Source: Paraconiothyrium sp. Pb-2020 (Eukaryota > Ascomycota > Dothideomycetes > Pleosporales > Didymosphaeriaceae). From it: DNA of 64,000 nt. Positions 36,068 to 47,713 of this stretch are shown here, one piece after another (position 1 is the first letter of the stretch; each line of letters opens with the position of its first letter). Under the pieces are notes generated by a model, which was given only the letters and a program-made list of their open reading frames with translations, had not been told where the DNA came from and made no database searches. The translations under genes and the position numbers were made by a program. The stretch lies in NCBI GenBank assembly GCA_022419385.1, contig JAJUBI010000005.1:2728001-2792000 (forward strand), in the 5' to 3' direction.

Positions 36068-37659
36068 CTATACCATTGGTTAGGAATGGAGCTTAGGTCG
36101 AACCTTTATATAGCTAATGACCCACAGACCGATATACGTCGATGCAAATCTTTTTCAGGTACTACTTGGAAATTCGCGCAGTGCCGGATGTCTTGACCTC
36201 GATGGCACTTTATCTATTATTCACATCACAACCGTAAACAGGAGCCCTAGTAGAGACTTCAGGAGTGGCCTCAACGTCCGACACAAGCTCTTCTTTACAT
36301 CCTAGTCGTAAAGGTCTGGGCCGGTGTAGGCTTTGGGGACCGCGCTTGTGGTGCCGACCTCTCGGTGTCACAGCCAAAGTCTGTCGCCTATATTGTTGAG
36401 ACTAGAGACCGGAGATAGTGCGCATACCAAACGTAGGCAACGGTAAGCTTGAAAGAGTAGAGTACTAACGTAAGACTACTGTCGTAGACTTTGCTAGATG
36501 TCAATGTCTTATTAGTTGTGTTCGGCCTTCAGCATTACCCGTCCCAGATTGCGCGAGGCCAATTTAGAGACTATTACACTTCGTATTGGTTTCCTTCTTC
36601 ATCGACGCCCGATATCAGGTCGGCGTCAACGGAAAACTAGTACCGATACATATCATCAATGATAGAAGGACTGGTGCGACTTGGACCCTACAGTACATGT
36701 TGCATTCCTTATAACACATTGCCCACCAGTTGTCGTAGCTCCGCACTCGGTCGGCTCGAAATTGTATTTCACTCCACGGCGCCATCTCCAACGCGCCATT
36801 CTCAGCGCATCGTGGAAAGTCGAAGCAGCCCGAGAGACCGCCACAGAAGTGCGACTGTTCGCCATCAGCTTCGGAGAAGTGCTACATCTCGGTAAGGATT
36901 CAACACGGATCGTAGGCATCCTGGAGGACTGGGGGATGTAATCCTTCGCCGTTTCTTGCATTTCTCTTAGCTTTAGGACATGGCACAGACGCGCTTCGCC
37001 GAGCTAGATGGCTAACACTCTTTAACTGCCTCAACACTCTCTGCAAACATGTGCACCACGATCACTATTTTGCAGAAAAGTTTACCCTTACAGAATCCCT
37101 AATTCGTATGCAGGTCGTATATCGTGACCACTGCCTCCATATGACTTTCTAGACGCTAGCTTGCCAACCAAATCTCGATGTCTTGATGTTTGACTGGGTG
37201 AAATGCAGAAGAATGCGTTTCCGGACTGTATGGTACGGAGGAAATGCGCTGATCATGAGGCCTTGTCACCATAGGTAGTGTGGCCAAAAAGCGGAGGATG
37301 AAGGGATTACAGAAGAGACTAAAAGGTTTCAGGGGGTCGGAAGGGGTGAAGGTGCTGCTGGATTTAAAGGGGCGGCTTAAGGTGAGCCGCTTCCATATGA
37401 TACGTTTCATGCGGTGAGATGGGCCGTGGAGGTAGTTTAGGCAATAGATTTGATGAACCTTTAGCCATGACAGCAATGTAGAGTATCGCAGAGCCAATTT
37501 TAACATCAGGCTTGAAGTCTAGATAAGGTGGAAGTGCCACAGTTGGCCGTAGACGAGTGATTCTTCATATCTTTTCCAAAGCCCACTTCAATATGCATTC
37601 CCCCTAACCACTCATCCATCTCAAACTTCGAGTAACACTGGCACTTCAGCCGTTATGAT
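36068..37659. other. Intergenic spacer between convergent genes
   Basis: 1.6 kb holding the 3' flanks of the deacetylase gene (plus) and of the coiled-coil gene (minus). Relatively AT-balanced with short open frames only; no recognisable gene, RNA or repeat. Confidence 0.45.
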
Positions 37660-38315
37660 TCATTTGTCATTATCGCCGAGGATGTTCCCAAGCCCATGGA
37701 ACCCATTCCAGACCTGCCTCACTTTTCGGACCTTCTCTTTTAGAGCCTTGTTCTCTGCCTGGAGCGAAGCAATCTTGGCCTTGTGCTCCCGAGACTGTAG
37801 CTCATTCTTCTGCTGATCCAGTTCGAGCTGCTTCACTTGGTCTGGGCATCATGGTCAGCATGCCGAGATTATGGCAATCTCTGGTGGCTGTGCGTACCTC
37901 GCAGTGCCACCAGCTCGATTTGTGTGAGCTCATGATCCAACTTGAGAGTAGCGTTCTTGGCTACCATCGTGTCGAGATTATTTCCCTGTCGATCAATCAG
38001 CGGCGTTGACATTCCAGGATAAGACAACATACGTACAATGGCGCGTAACTTCTTAGCAGGAGTCTCAATCTGAGTCTCAGCCTTCCTCTTCAGTATGGAA
38101 TCCTGTACCGTCGAAACAGGTTGATGTGAGTAGAGCGACTTGAAGAGTTCCGCTGAGCCGACTTGTTGTCGAGTAGCACCAGAAATCTTCTTAGGGACTA
38201 CGGTATGCCTCGTAGAAAATGGGCCTGGACGAGTTGCTGCCTTGTGGTTCGCATCATTGGCCGCCTTTCCAAGGATATGGTTGGACGGAGCTGGAAGGGT
38301 ATCCAAAAAGAACAT
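37660..38315 (-). CDS. Small coiled-coil protein, unknown function
   Basis: Three exons: 38315-38037, 37985-37898, 37841-37660, giving 182 residues. The N-terminal half is basic and Ser/Thr-rich with a bipartite-NLS-like patch (LKRKAETQIETPAKKLR). The C-terminal half is a continuous coiled coil (QVKQLELDQQKNELQ and ASLQAENKALKEKVRKVRQV) ending in a short Gly-rich tail. Both introns (51 and 56 nt) have consensus ends, and the three exons join into one heptad pattern, which supports the model. A nuclear coiled-coil or bZIP-like adaptor would fit, but the basic patch is not directly attached to the zipper, so no DNA-binding class is claimed. An additional 5' exon is possible because an AG acceptor (CTAACCAG) sits six bases before the ATG. 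Confidence 0.65.
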
Positions 38316-39343
38316 CGCTACTGGTTAGTTGTCTTGCGCTGACTCGAAGTTTTAGTTGTTGCCAGAGAGGATGCAAGGATTGTGACTGGAGCAAATTAAC
38401 GAAAATATTAGGTGAGGGACTAAAGGAGTCAGTCTGCTGAGGTGAAAGTGAAAGTGAACGCTAGGGTAGATCGAGTCGCAATCTACAAGAGTTGGATATC
38501 ACCTGCTGACATCATTTGCTGGCCAGGCTGAGTATGAGGCAAGACAGTAATAGTGAGATTGAGATGATCTCGGGTGAATTATCATAACCTAGGTTAACGG
38601 TGTACGTTGACTAGCATCAGACTCCATGTATAAGCCTGTCACATCATGCAATATGCCGTAAACTATGACTATTGATTAAGCCTGGAAGGTGTATATCTTG
38701 TCCATAAGAGGTGTTAATACAATCCGGAGACTGCCCCTGGCAGATCGTTTGATACTGTGATTCCTTTCCCTCCTTCGTTCGAGCTAGCCTCTGAGAAGTG
38801 TTGGAGGCTCGGTCCTGATCACACTACGCAAGGTGCGAAAGGCCTTCCAACTCGTTTCTGCCTGCTCAGGCTGTTCCTTAAGCGCTTTGTGTTGTCGATC
38901 AGACTATGTATGTACATTCCTATGGTATATACAGTGACAACATGCTCACTAATTGCCGGGTTGCGAGTGAGTATCTCGATCTCGGTTTCTTCATCTTCTG
39001 CACTCCAATTGAGCAGTCGTTACCTGCATGCTGTTTTCCCTTCAGTTGTCTTGTGGTATTTGCTTCGTCGTCGGTGTTTTGTGGCAGCTCGCACGCCAAT
39101 TGATTCTTAGAAGCCATCGAGGACGAAAGGTGAGCTATTTCAACTTACAATGCTACGCAGCTTCAACTTATGGTACCACGCTGAAGGCAAGTCGCAAGGT
39201 CATGGCTTGGATACTACAGGTACTATGCTATGTGTTTTCAGGCGAGGCTTCTTTTCAATGTGATGTTGCTCACCGCTGGAATTTGGTTCCTGAGGTTGTC
39301 ACCGTTGGGCCTTGTGCGCTCAGTAATACTTGGGCCAAGGGGT

Positions 39344-39363
39344 TGTCGTCGTCGTCGTCGTCG
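39344..39363. repeat. (GTC)n trinucleotide microsatellite
   Basis: About six tandem GTC units are visible in otherwise unique sequence; not inside a called gene. Confidence 0.85.
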
Positions 39364-40230
39364 GTGTCTTCATTCATGTTCTTTTAGGGCTCGGGAGGAA
39401 TGGTATGGTCGTTGTAGGTATGTCGGAACATCGTATGTAGTACGGACGACCCAGACGTTCACAAAAGGAGAAAAAAGTGGTTTGGTATCGTCTAACATAC
39501 AGGTGCAGGGGGTAAAAGGCCCGTATGCGACAGAGTGAGAGGCCAAATAATTTCAGGAATGAAGACCTTATCTAGGTATGGTACAGCTAACAAGTGAAAT
39601 GCCAACCAAAGAGCCACGTCATAAGTCTTCTTGATGGCAATCAGTTCGAGATTGCATTCGTCGGATGTTTCTCGACTGGTCGACGAGAGAGTCAGAGGAG
39701 TCATGGCTAGACTCGCACAGTGTATTACTATACGCGTGTCCTCATGAGCATAAAGTATCTAAAAATCAATTCCATGTCGTCTGAGTGCAGACGACAACAG
39801 CTAAGTAAGTTAATGTAGACTTGTAAAGATAGTTGCAGCGTTATCTATTCATTCCTATGAGAGTAGATTTTTGAGCTACAATCATGCAATTGATCAAGTC
39901 ACTGAGTTCACATATGTCTTCCCAGGTATGACTGTAGGTTATAAACCATGAATGACCTAGTTCGTAACGAATCTCATCATGGGAACAGTGCATCGTGAGA
40001 CGTCCACCTAGGTTGCTATAATGAATCAACAATCGGTGGATGTAAGGTAAAATTGAATTGTTTCGATGTTATATGTACCAAAGCAGTGCGAGCTTACTGC
40101 GCACCAACCGTGGAGACCAGTTAATCTCGCGGATGGATTGCATGCTCGTGTGCTTGTGTGCTTGCTGTGTCCAAACGAAGCCTCGTAGAATCTGTGGAAG
40201 GATCGATTTGCCGCTCGTAAGCTTTTGTCT

Positions 40231-40680
40231 TTACGCATACGTGTCTTCCTGCAACATGCATTTGCCATCATTCTCGACGTTGCCGAATGCAAGCACTGCT
40301 TCTTTTCGGTGCATCAAGCCTTGTTCTTGGCAAGCTGCAGTAATGCCTGCCCTGCGGAAGTTTCTTGAGGATATGGAAGTTGTCACGCGTACTGTGTGCT
40401 TGTATCCTCGTGGGTGTCTGAACTACTGCAAGACCTCCTTGCCATGTAGCCTTGACGTCGCCGACTACGACCATAGTCTTTCTCGGCGTGTTGAGTCTGG
40501 TTCCTTGCAGACTAGAACTCTTTCACCTTCTTCTAGAAGGTCGACTGCTCCGGTGCCATCATCCCGTGCTAAGTTCCAGACATACACGAAGCTCCCATTG
40601 CCGGGCAGCTCCGATGGCACTGGTATATCGTTCCAATTGCCATAGTTGAGAGCTCCGCCGAGTGTGAAACGCAGCTCATC
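40231..40680 (-). pseudogene. Possible decayed coding fragment
   Basis: A 150-codon minus-strand frame reads with ordinary protein composition (NYGNWNDIPVPSELPGNG, GAVDLLEEGERVLVCKEPDS, then AVLAFGNVENDGKCML). It is broken by in-frame TAG codons at 40467-40465 and 40425-40423 and preceded by a TAA. All three stops could come from CAG or CAA by a single C-to-T change. The antisense frame has the Ser/Pro/Arg-rich look of a shadow, which favours the minus strand as the former coding strand. No family is recognised, and a chance open frame is a real alternative. Confidence 0.28.
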
Positions 40681-42189
40681 TTACGCGGTCCTTGTGCATA
40701 AGAAAGGGGCCTCATCTGGGATGGTTGTTTACATCCTGGCGCACATCTGTACCTGCCCCTTCGCGTGTCGATTCCGTCCTTGCGCAAGTCTGACATGGTT
40801 CTTGTCGGCACATCTGGCTCGTACCTCGCATAACGACTCATACGAGCAGCATCCTGACATTGTTACGCAGCCTGTAGAGGGTCGAGAGGTCCGAAGCCAT
40901 CACGTCGCTCGGATTCCCCTTGGCACCACAACCTCCGAGAGGCAGATGCCGCCATCGCCTTCCCATGCTCTTTGATATTGCCCTCAACAAGACGCCCAGC
41001 CGCTCACGCATAGTTGCCGACATGAGGCATGCACGCGGAGCTGCACCGTGAACATGCGTTCCTTGCCGATCAGCCGGACGTAGCCACTTTGCATGCACGT
41101 CGCTTCCAAACACCAAAGCAACGCTCAGCTCCACCGTCGAACCCCCACATGGCCCATTGCTCCAAGGTCCAATATCTGACGCCTTATCTGCGTCTTCCCA
41201 ATGCATGACGAAGACATGGACGTCGATAAGGCATCGAGCGCCGGCTGGCGACACGACAAGACGGCCGGGCGCCGAGCCGCTGCCAGCCGTGTGCTCCCGC
41301 AGCGAAGCTTCTAGGACGTTCGAGTGCATGGCTCTACCCCACGATACGTCGACGGCGTCCTGGCGTGCGCAGAGGTGCAGGGCAACAACCGTCGAGTGTG
41401 ACCACGCCCACCCGCCGTGCATGCATGGAGCCGTCGACGGCGCTATCGTGAGGTTTCGGACCTTCGATAGCGCAGCGCCCGCCGCGAGCACAGCGACGGC
41501 CAGCCCCGCGAGTTTGAGACACGGCTTGCACGTCGTTGCTCCAAGATGCAGGCTGTGTGCGTGCCTGCGTGGTGCTGTTGAGCTCACATGCCATGGCGCA
41601 ACCCACCACACCACAACGCAAGCTCTAGAACAGCGCTAGAATCTTCAACATGCACACCTACGCGCCGTACGCATCCCGGCAAGCGCCTGATCGTCACTCA
41701 CGATGCCAGAGCACGCGCTCAAGCCGCGATCAGCGAGGCCTCGACTTCGCTTGACCGTCGCCTGCACCCTCATCTTCCCGTGGATGAAGCCCACTTCAAT
41801 CACCTGCACACTAACGACGACGCGCATCATCTCAAACCTCGATCCCAGCGCCGTCCTGCATCGAACGCATCGAACATTCCGCTTCCCGGAGATATTCCTA
41901 TTTCGGTTCTAGCAAGCCTACACAACCTCGCGAGCCAAGCACAGCGTCAGCTCGCTGCCACGAACGGCGCCATGCAGGTGCGGCAGCGGGCTATACCTTT
42001 GCTTTACTGCACAGGTGTGGATAGCTCCACCACGACAGTTGGCAGCGGAGCGGTGAGCGAGCATCGTGAGCAAGCAGGCACACTGGTGGGAGGACAAGAG
42101 GCCGAGCCGGAGCTTGGGCTAGCTTAGCCTATACAGCATCACAATCGTGCATCCAAGCGATTCCTTCGTCAAGTGTCCAACAGGCTTAG

Positions 42190-42621
42190 GTGCGGGGCAC
42201 ACTGTGTCGTGATAGCCTAGCGAGCCTCATCGTGGATTCTTGGAGTGACACTGGCCAACCGCCTGTCCCACTGACGACTGTGTACATATACACAACCCTA
42301 AATCTCCCGCACCGCGAAGTGCCCGACCCGTACCAGCTTGAGCACATCAACGCAAGCGCGCTCATAGACTGGCAGCGGATGTGTGATACTCAGCACAGCC
42401 GTCGTGGTGCGGAGCGAGCCCGCGACATCTGCAAGGCGTATACTGCGACAATGATGCTTTATCATGAAGAAGAGACACATATCATACAGACAATGCTATA
42501 CAAGTCCACGAAACGGCGAAGGGTGGGCCCAACGCCCATGTACACCTCCGCTTCAGGTTCCTGGGGAAATTTCAGGAACCGATGGCAGCCAACCTTACAA
42601 TACCGACAGCACATATCATAG
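42190..42621 (+). CDS. Doubtful hypothetical protein (143 codons)
   Basis: Single open frame from a GTG-proximal start to TAG, with one stretch of ordinary amphipathic composition (ERARDICKAYTATMMLYHEE) and a basic KRRRVGP patch. No domain, no supporting splice signals and no clear promoter. It is listed because it is longer and less Ser/Arg-biased than the shadow frames around it; it may still be chance. Confidence 0.2.
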   Translation: MRGTLCRDSLASLIVDSWSDTGQPPVPLTTVYIYTTLNLPHREVPDPYQLEHINASALIDWQRMCDTQHSRRGAERARDICKAYTATMMLYHEEETHIIQTMLYKSTKRRRVGPTPMYTSASGSWGNFRNRWQPTLQYRQHIS

Positions 42622-42827
42622 GACAACAGTGACATTCACACCGCTCCTGTCGTCAGCCTCTTCCTCCTTGTAGCTCACGCTGACTCACTCGCTCCGATCT
42701 CTTCCTACTTGGCGGAGCGGGCGCCGCACACTTGCTCGGCAGCGCTTCTCTACCCTCATGGCCGTCGCCATCCTCGCCTAAACTGCTGAGCGGTCGCTAT
42801 CCTCATCAGACGGTGAAGGCGTCGGTA

Positions 42828-45198
42828 CTACTGCTTTTCCAGCCGCCTTAGTCTTTCGTAGCTACACGTTTTGGAACGGGCTTCTTCTCGAGCGTCTTCT
42901 TTCCGCGGACATGTCGCCAGTGATGGGCGGGATGTCATCGGGGTTGGCAGCGGCAGCAGCAGTCTTCCTCTTCTTTTAGCAGGAGTAGCAGCAGCACCTG
43001 CGTCGTCCCTTTTTTTGATAACGCGTTTCTGTGGCCGTAGCCAATCTTCCATACCGGGCGGCCAGTAGACTCTACGTTCTGGCCCGCCCATACCAACCTC
43101 TTCCTCTGGGATAATAGGAGGAGGCTTCTCCTCTTCCTCCTCTTCTAGCTTGGCGTCCATCTCTTCGCTGTCGTCGGGTTTTTTCTTCTTACTCTTCTTT
43201 GGCGCTTTTTTCGGCTTCGGTTTCCAAGGCCTATTTTCGTCTTGTCGTACGTGGGGAATGATATCGTTGAAGAGGTCGAAACCCGGAACCTTGAACGTCC
43301 GCATGAGCTCGAAGACAGCCTGCTCCTTATCCTTTGCCTCGATCATGAGATCCATAGTGTCTGGACATGGGGGAAGCGTCATCACACGCGGGGAGTGCTT
43401 TCTCCTCGACCGTGCAGTGACTGCCTCTGGACAAGGTTCAGAGTAATGCATCTTCGGCGTGATATTTTTCCTTTTCCATGTCTCAAGGATGCGAGGGTAC
43501 AACTCGATAATATCCTTGGTGCCCTCGCGGATTTGAGTGGAATCAAAAAGGATGTTGTGATGATGGAAATCAAGGACCATGGGGATGTTGAGCTCTTCAC
43601 AGAGAGGCAAGATCTCATGCACCGACCAGACTACATCATCATTCTCAAGGACAAGGCGATTCTTGACACTTTGGGAGAGCTTGGAATAGTTCTCCTTGAA
43701 GCGCTCAATAGCGGAAGGCTTGTCACCAAAAGCACCTCCCAGATGCAAGATCATGACGGCATCGCGGTTTTGCTGAGGCGGCAGCTTGAGAAGCGACAGC
43801 ATTTCATCATGGTAGTCAAGATCACGGATTGCGTTATCAATGACCTGTTTACGCGGCGATCCAAGCTGCGTGAACTGGCCTGGATGTGTAGTCACTCGGT
43901 GGCCATGCTCAGCGATAACCTTACCTGCCTCGGCGAGCGTATCTGCCGCGAAAGGAGCGAGCTTGTAGCCATATTCATCATGGCTGGCAAAAGGGAACAT
44001 CTCACTACTCAGACGCATGAACTTTATCCCGTACTTGTCATTCCAGCGGACCATCTTGACCACATCGCGGGCGTTGGCGAGGCCGAGCTCCTCAACGTAG
44101 CGCTGTCCTCGTGCAACATCCGCGGGCTGATCTCGGTCAGGACGATTCTTAGTGGCATGCTCGGGTAGCGAGGTGTCCCTGAGAGGGTGTCGATGCTCGA
44201 GGATGCTGGCTATCCGGCACGTCCGCGAACTGAAGACGGGCGGATTAGCGTTGCGTAGGTATGTGTTCAGACAGGCCTATCGATGCAATATTAGCGTACA
44301 GTCCAAAGCTAAGGTAACATGGCGAGGCTCATACGTATCCAATCCGGCCCTTCCACGGCAGGGGCAGATAGTCAGAGTTGACGGGCGGCGGCCTGGACAA
44401 AGCTTCCTTGACTTCATCCTCACCCTCAACAGCTTCTTCTTCAGCTTCAGGATCGCCAGTTACCCCCACGTCTTTCTCAACGGCAGGCCCGGAGGAGGCT
44501 GTGGCCGTTGTGGATCCAACATTGATGCCATTAACAGCTGCACTGTCCACCTTCACATGCTCGTTCACGCCCCTCTTTCGTTTGTACTTGCCAGGGGGTT
44601 GTTCAGGGACACCAGGCGGAGCTGTCTCAGATGCAGGTGCAGGCGCCTCGCTCGCACTCCCGTTCTTAGGCCTCCTCGACCGCTTGGAGCTCACACCTTG
44701 TGACTGTCCGTGCGCCTCTGCGGGCACATCAATGGAGCCATGCTCCGTGTGTGCATCTGGAGCTGCAGCTGTGGCGTCAGTTGGTGCAATGTCCACTGCC
44801 CCTCCGCTAGAAGTTTCCCGTCCGGGTGTCAGAGCATCGTCTCCGACGCTGGCGAGTTCCACGCTGTCCGGTGAAGCCCGCAGCGCAGTGATACCATCGA
44901 CGACATCAGGATTGGCATTGGGGTTCGTGCTTGCGTGGGATGAAATATTGCGTGCTGACTGGCGCCGCGTCGGGGCCGGAGGATGAGGCTCTGCAGCGTC
45001 CTGGAGATGAGCGACATTTGCGGGCAATGGGACTCTGGTCTGCTGACGGGAGGATCCAGTGGCCGCGGTTAGTCCTGACGCCTGCCTACGCCTGGCCATT
45101 GCGAGTAAACAGGTGGGAGGCGTCCTCTGCGCGAGCAGTGGCGCGAACAGGGCTCGGAGTGCAACTGCGTGGCTGGTGAGGAGAACAAAGCGTCTCAT
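42828..45198 (-). CDS. uve1: UV damage endonuclease (UVDE/Uve1)
   Basis: Two exons, 45198-44335 and 44276-42828, giving 770 residues. UVDE nicks DNA 5' to cyclobutane dimers, 6-4 photoproducts and other lesions, starting alternative excision repair. A 280-residue disordered N-terminus leads to the TIM-barrel: GRIGY joined across the intron to ACLNTYLR, then KFMRLSSEMFPF, HPGQFTQLGSP, HLGGAFGDK, RLVLENDD, VLDFHHHN and KMHYSEP, which carry the metal ligands. A Lys/Glu-rich tail and WPPGMEDWLRP follow. The first 24 residues (MRRFVLLTSHAVALRALFAP...) are basic, hydrophobic and lack acids, like a mitochondrial presequence; a second ATG at residue 34 (MARRRQ) would give a form without it. The last 50 codons appear frameshifted relative to the ancestral tail (see findings); the catalytic domain is intact. 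Confidence 0.93.
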
Positions 45199-47713
45199 AA
45201 ATGTCCGGCGTCAAGTGCTGGGTGTGTCGCAAAGCGCTGGTGGTGCTGGTGACCAGCTTTAGAGGCGGCGAGCGCAGTTGTTGCAGCTGTGCCATGGTCA
45301 CGGTGGATGACTAAGGCGAAGACAGACTGCGCGACGCGACGACGTCACGATAAATCGAAGGGGACGCGCCTGCGATGGTGGTGTTGAGAGGCGCCGCACC
45401 GATCGGCCCTAGCGCCATCGAGGGGGAGATTGGCGGATCTGGCGCCGGGGCCAGCCTTGCGCTGCCACGATGAACTGCCTGAGGCATCCAGGCATCCAGG
45501 CACCCCGCGCGTCATTCACCCCTTCGGCATTTCCAGCACGCCCAGCCGGCACGCAGGCCGGCACGTTGCATCGCTCGCTCGCTGGCGGGAAGACGTGACA
45601 AGCCACACGCGGACATGACCCAGTGCCGGCCACAGCCAGGAACGCGTCCAAGCCACTGCCGCTTAACCCTCGCAAGCCACCCCCTCCTCCGTTCGCTGTT
45701 ACGTACGAGCAACTGTTATACTGCATCGCCCGGATCGCGATAGTTGTGCCATCGCCGTTGCGATCCTTCTGCTCTGGCCGTTGTGCTCGGTTGGGCATAG
45801 CATCCTGCCATGGGCCACAACGCAGACTACGAGCTACAACACGACCGGTGTCTCTTGTCGGCGGTACCTACATATGCAGGCGCAAGTGCAACTGCAGCTC
45901 CGATCCATAGACACGCTACTCCATACGCATCACTGCTCAATGGTCCCCTATCTCGCCGCTGCCCGTCCGTCATGTATGCTATTTCTCTTGCGCCTGAACA
46001 TTAGCTGTGCCATTGGGTCCGTAGAGCTGGACGACTAAACTTTGTCGGCTTTTAGGTTGTAGTCTGCGACAAGATAGTCCCGTAGTAGCTCCCTACAGGG
46101 CATGCAAGCACGGAGATGAAGTCGCTACCTTACACGATCGCGCCTGTAGACTCTGAAAAGCATCATGCGACCGCCATGTCAGATGCTCGTGCGGACAGCG
46201 TGGGGTACATGTTTCTGTACAACGTCGACAATCATTTCTCCTGTCGTCTCGTATCGAGAGGTGGTCTCCACAGGCCATCTGACGGACCCACAGACCGCAC
46301 CCTGAAGCCGTCGTACCTTGTCACGACTAAAGAGAAAGCCTTACCCGTCCCCGCACTCGTACTTGCTAGGCGTATTTCGCAGACGCGGCTCAAGCTCTGA
46401 TCCGTCGCGTCAACCTACCAAGCATGTCACTCTGGAGCCAAACTTCACCACAGGTGCAGGAGGAACCCGGCGAGAATCACGCTGATCCATACTGCTTCCC
46501 GTTATCAATAGCTGCACTTTGTACCCGTGCGCCTTCATCGCGGTAGTTCTAGTCTTGACTTGCTTTGCTTTCCAGTCCAAGCGTATCGCGCACTTCGCAC
46601 CACCGACACTACGCCCAAAAGCAACTCCAGCATCACCGAGTTGGAGCGCCGCTACCATCCAATCGTCCAGCAAAGCGGCTAGCTAGGGTGGCCCTCTCCA
46701 CGAACGACGATACGAGCCTCAGGAGCATCCTCAGCGGAGCGGCGTCGCCGAAACAGGACATGGAGCCAGCAACACCCCGCGTCAGCACCATAACGCTCCA
46801 GCAGCCAGTCATGCGCGAGAAGGAGGCCTCGGCGCCTGCAACAGCCGTGGATCCGTTTCCTCGCGAAGCTTGTTCCCGAACGCTCGCCGCTCGGCGCGCG
46901 CGGGAAGATCAGCAGCAGGCGTCAGCGAGGAATGGGCGGGAGGGTCTCTGCTTGGGGGCCGATTCCTCCACCCACTTTTCCTACACTGCCGTGACTGTAT
47001 TCCCCATTGAACTGGTGAGACACGGGAACAGACCACCCACGATAACACTACATTCCCATGTGAAAGGCAAGCGTGCCATACGTAGCTCATTCTCTCCATG
47101 CAATATTGCATTGCGATGGGTACGCAGGGCCATCACGACAGCCGCAGCGCTGCATCTCACGCATCTCACCGGCGCGCATAAGCATAACTTTACAGACATC
47201 AGCAGCTCACTTTGTGTTCCCACACTTCATCATCCAACGGAGCTGCGCTCGTGAGATACCGCCTAGCTTGCTCTTCATCTATTGAGGTGAGATTCTTCGA
47301 CCACATGATGGAGGACAAGACGCATGGGATCAAGAGGTCAGCAACCCACAAGCAAGAAAGCGAGCAACATGGTAGAGCATGGGGAGCGTTCGAATTCGTA
47401 GAAGGCGCGTGAGCGCCTATGCCGTCGTGAACATAAGCTGCAGGTCGTACAAACATGACGCTTCGGTCTTCCCAAGACGCTGGAAACCGATGCTAATAAC
47501 GCAGCTGAGATATAGATACAATCAAGTAAACGTGATAACCCTGATCCGAGTGATCAACCAAAACATGCAAAGAGCCTCATTAGCCTTTACCCTTTTGCCA
47601 GCCAACCAACCAACCAGCCCAGCAGCCGTGGGCGCGCAGGCTCTTTGATACGCGTTTCGTCCAATCGAACCGTTGCCACCATGCGGTGCGCCCGACGGCG
47701 CGTGCGAACTGCC
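45199..47713. other. Long intergenic spacer with one weak open frame
   Basis: 2.5 kb between UVDE (start side) and the Zn2Cys6 gene (stop side). A 229-codon plus-strand frame at 46565-47254 contains a disordered-protein-like segment (TNDDTSLRSILSGAASPKQD) but no domain, and its ends look arbitrary, so it is not called. A short tandem (GGCATCCA, three partial copies) lies near 45482. Confidence 0.4.

Larger units (their letters stand above)
38316..42827. other. Long gene-poor stretch
   Basis: 4.5 kb with only weak candidates, listed separately: a decayed frame at 40231-40680 (minus) and an open frame at 42190-42621 (plus). The rest, including the GC-rich part 41000-42100, contains overlapping open frames on both strands without domains. 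A GTC trinucleotide tract lies at 39344. Confidence 0.4.

Noticed and set aside
40058..40645. 195-codon plus-strand open frame.
   Set aside because: Cys/Ser/Pro/Arg-rich composition typical of the antisense of another coding or formerly coding frame; no domain.
46565..47254. 229-codon plus-strand open frame with a disordered-protein-like segment.
   Set aside because: No domain, arbitrary ends, high GC that favours long chance frames, and no supporting introns.
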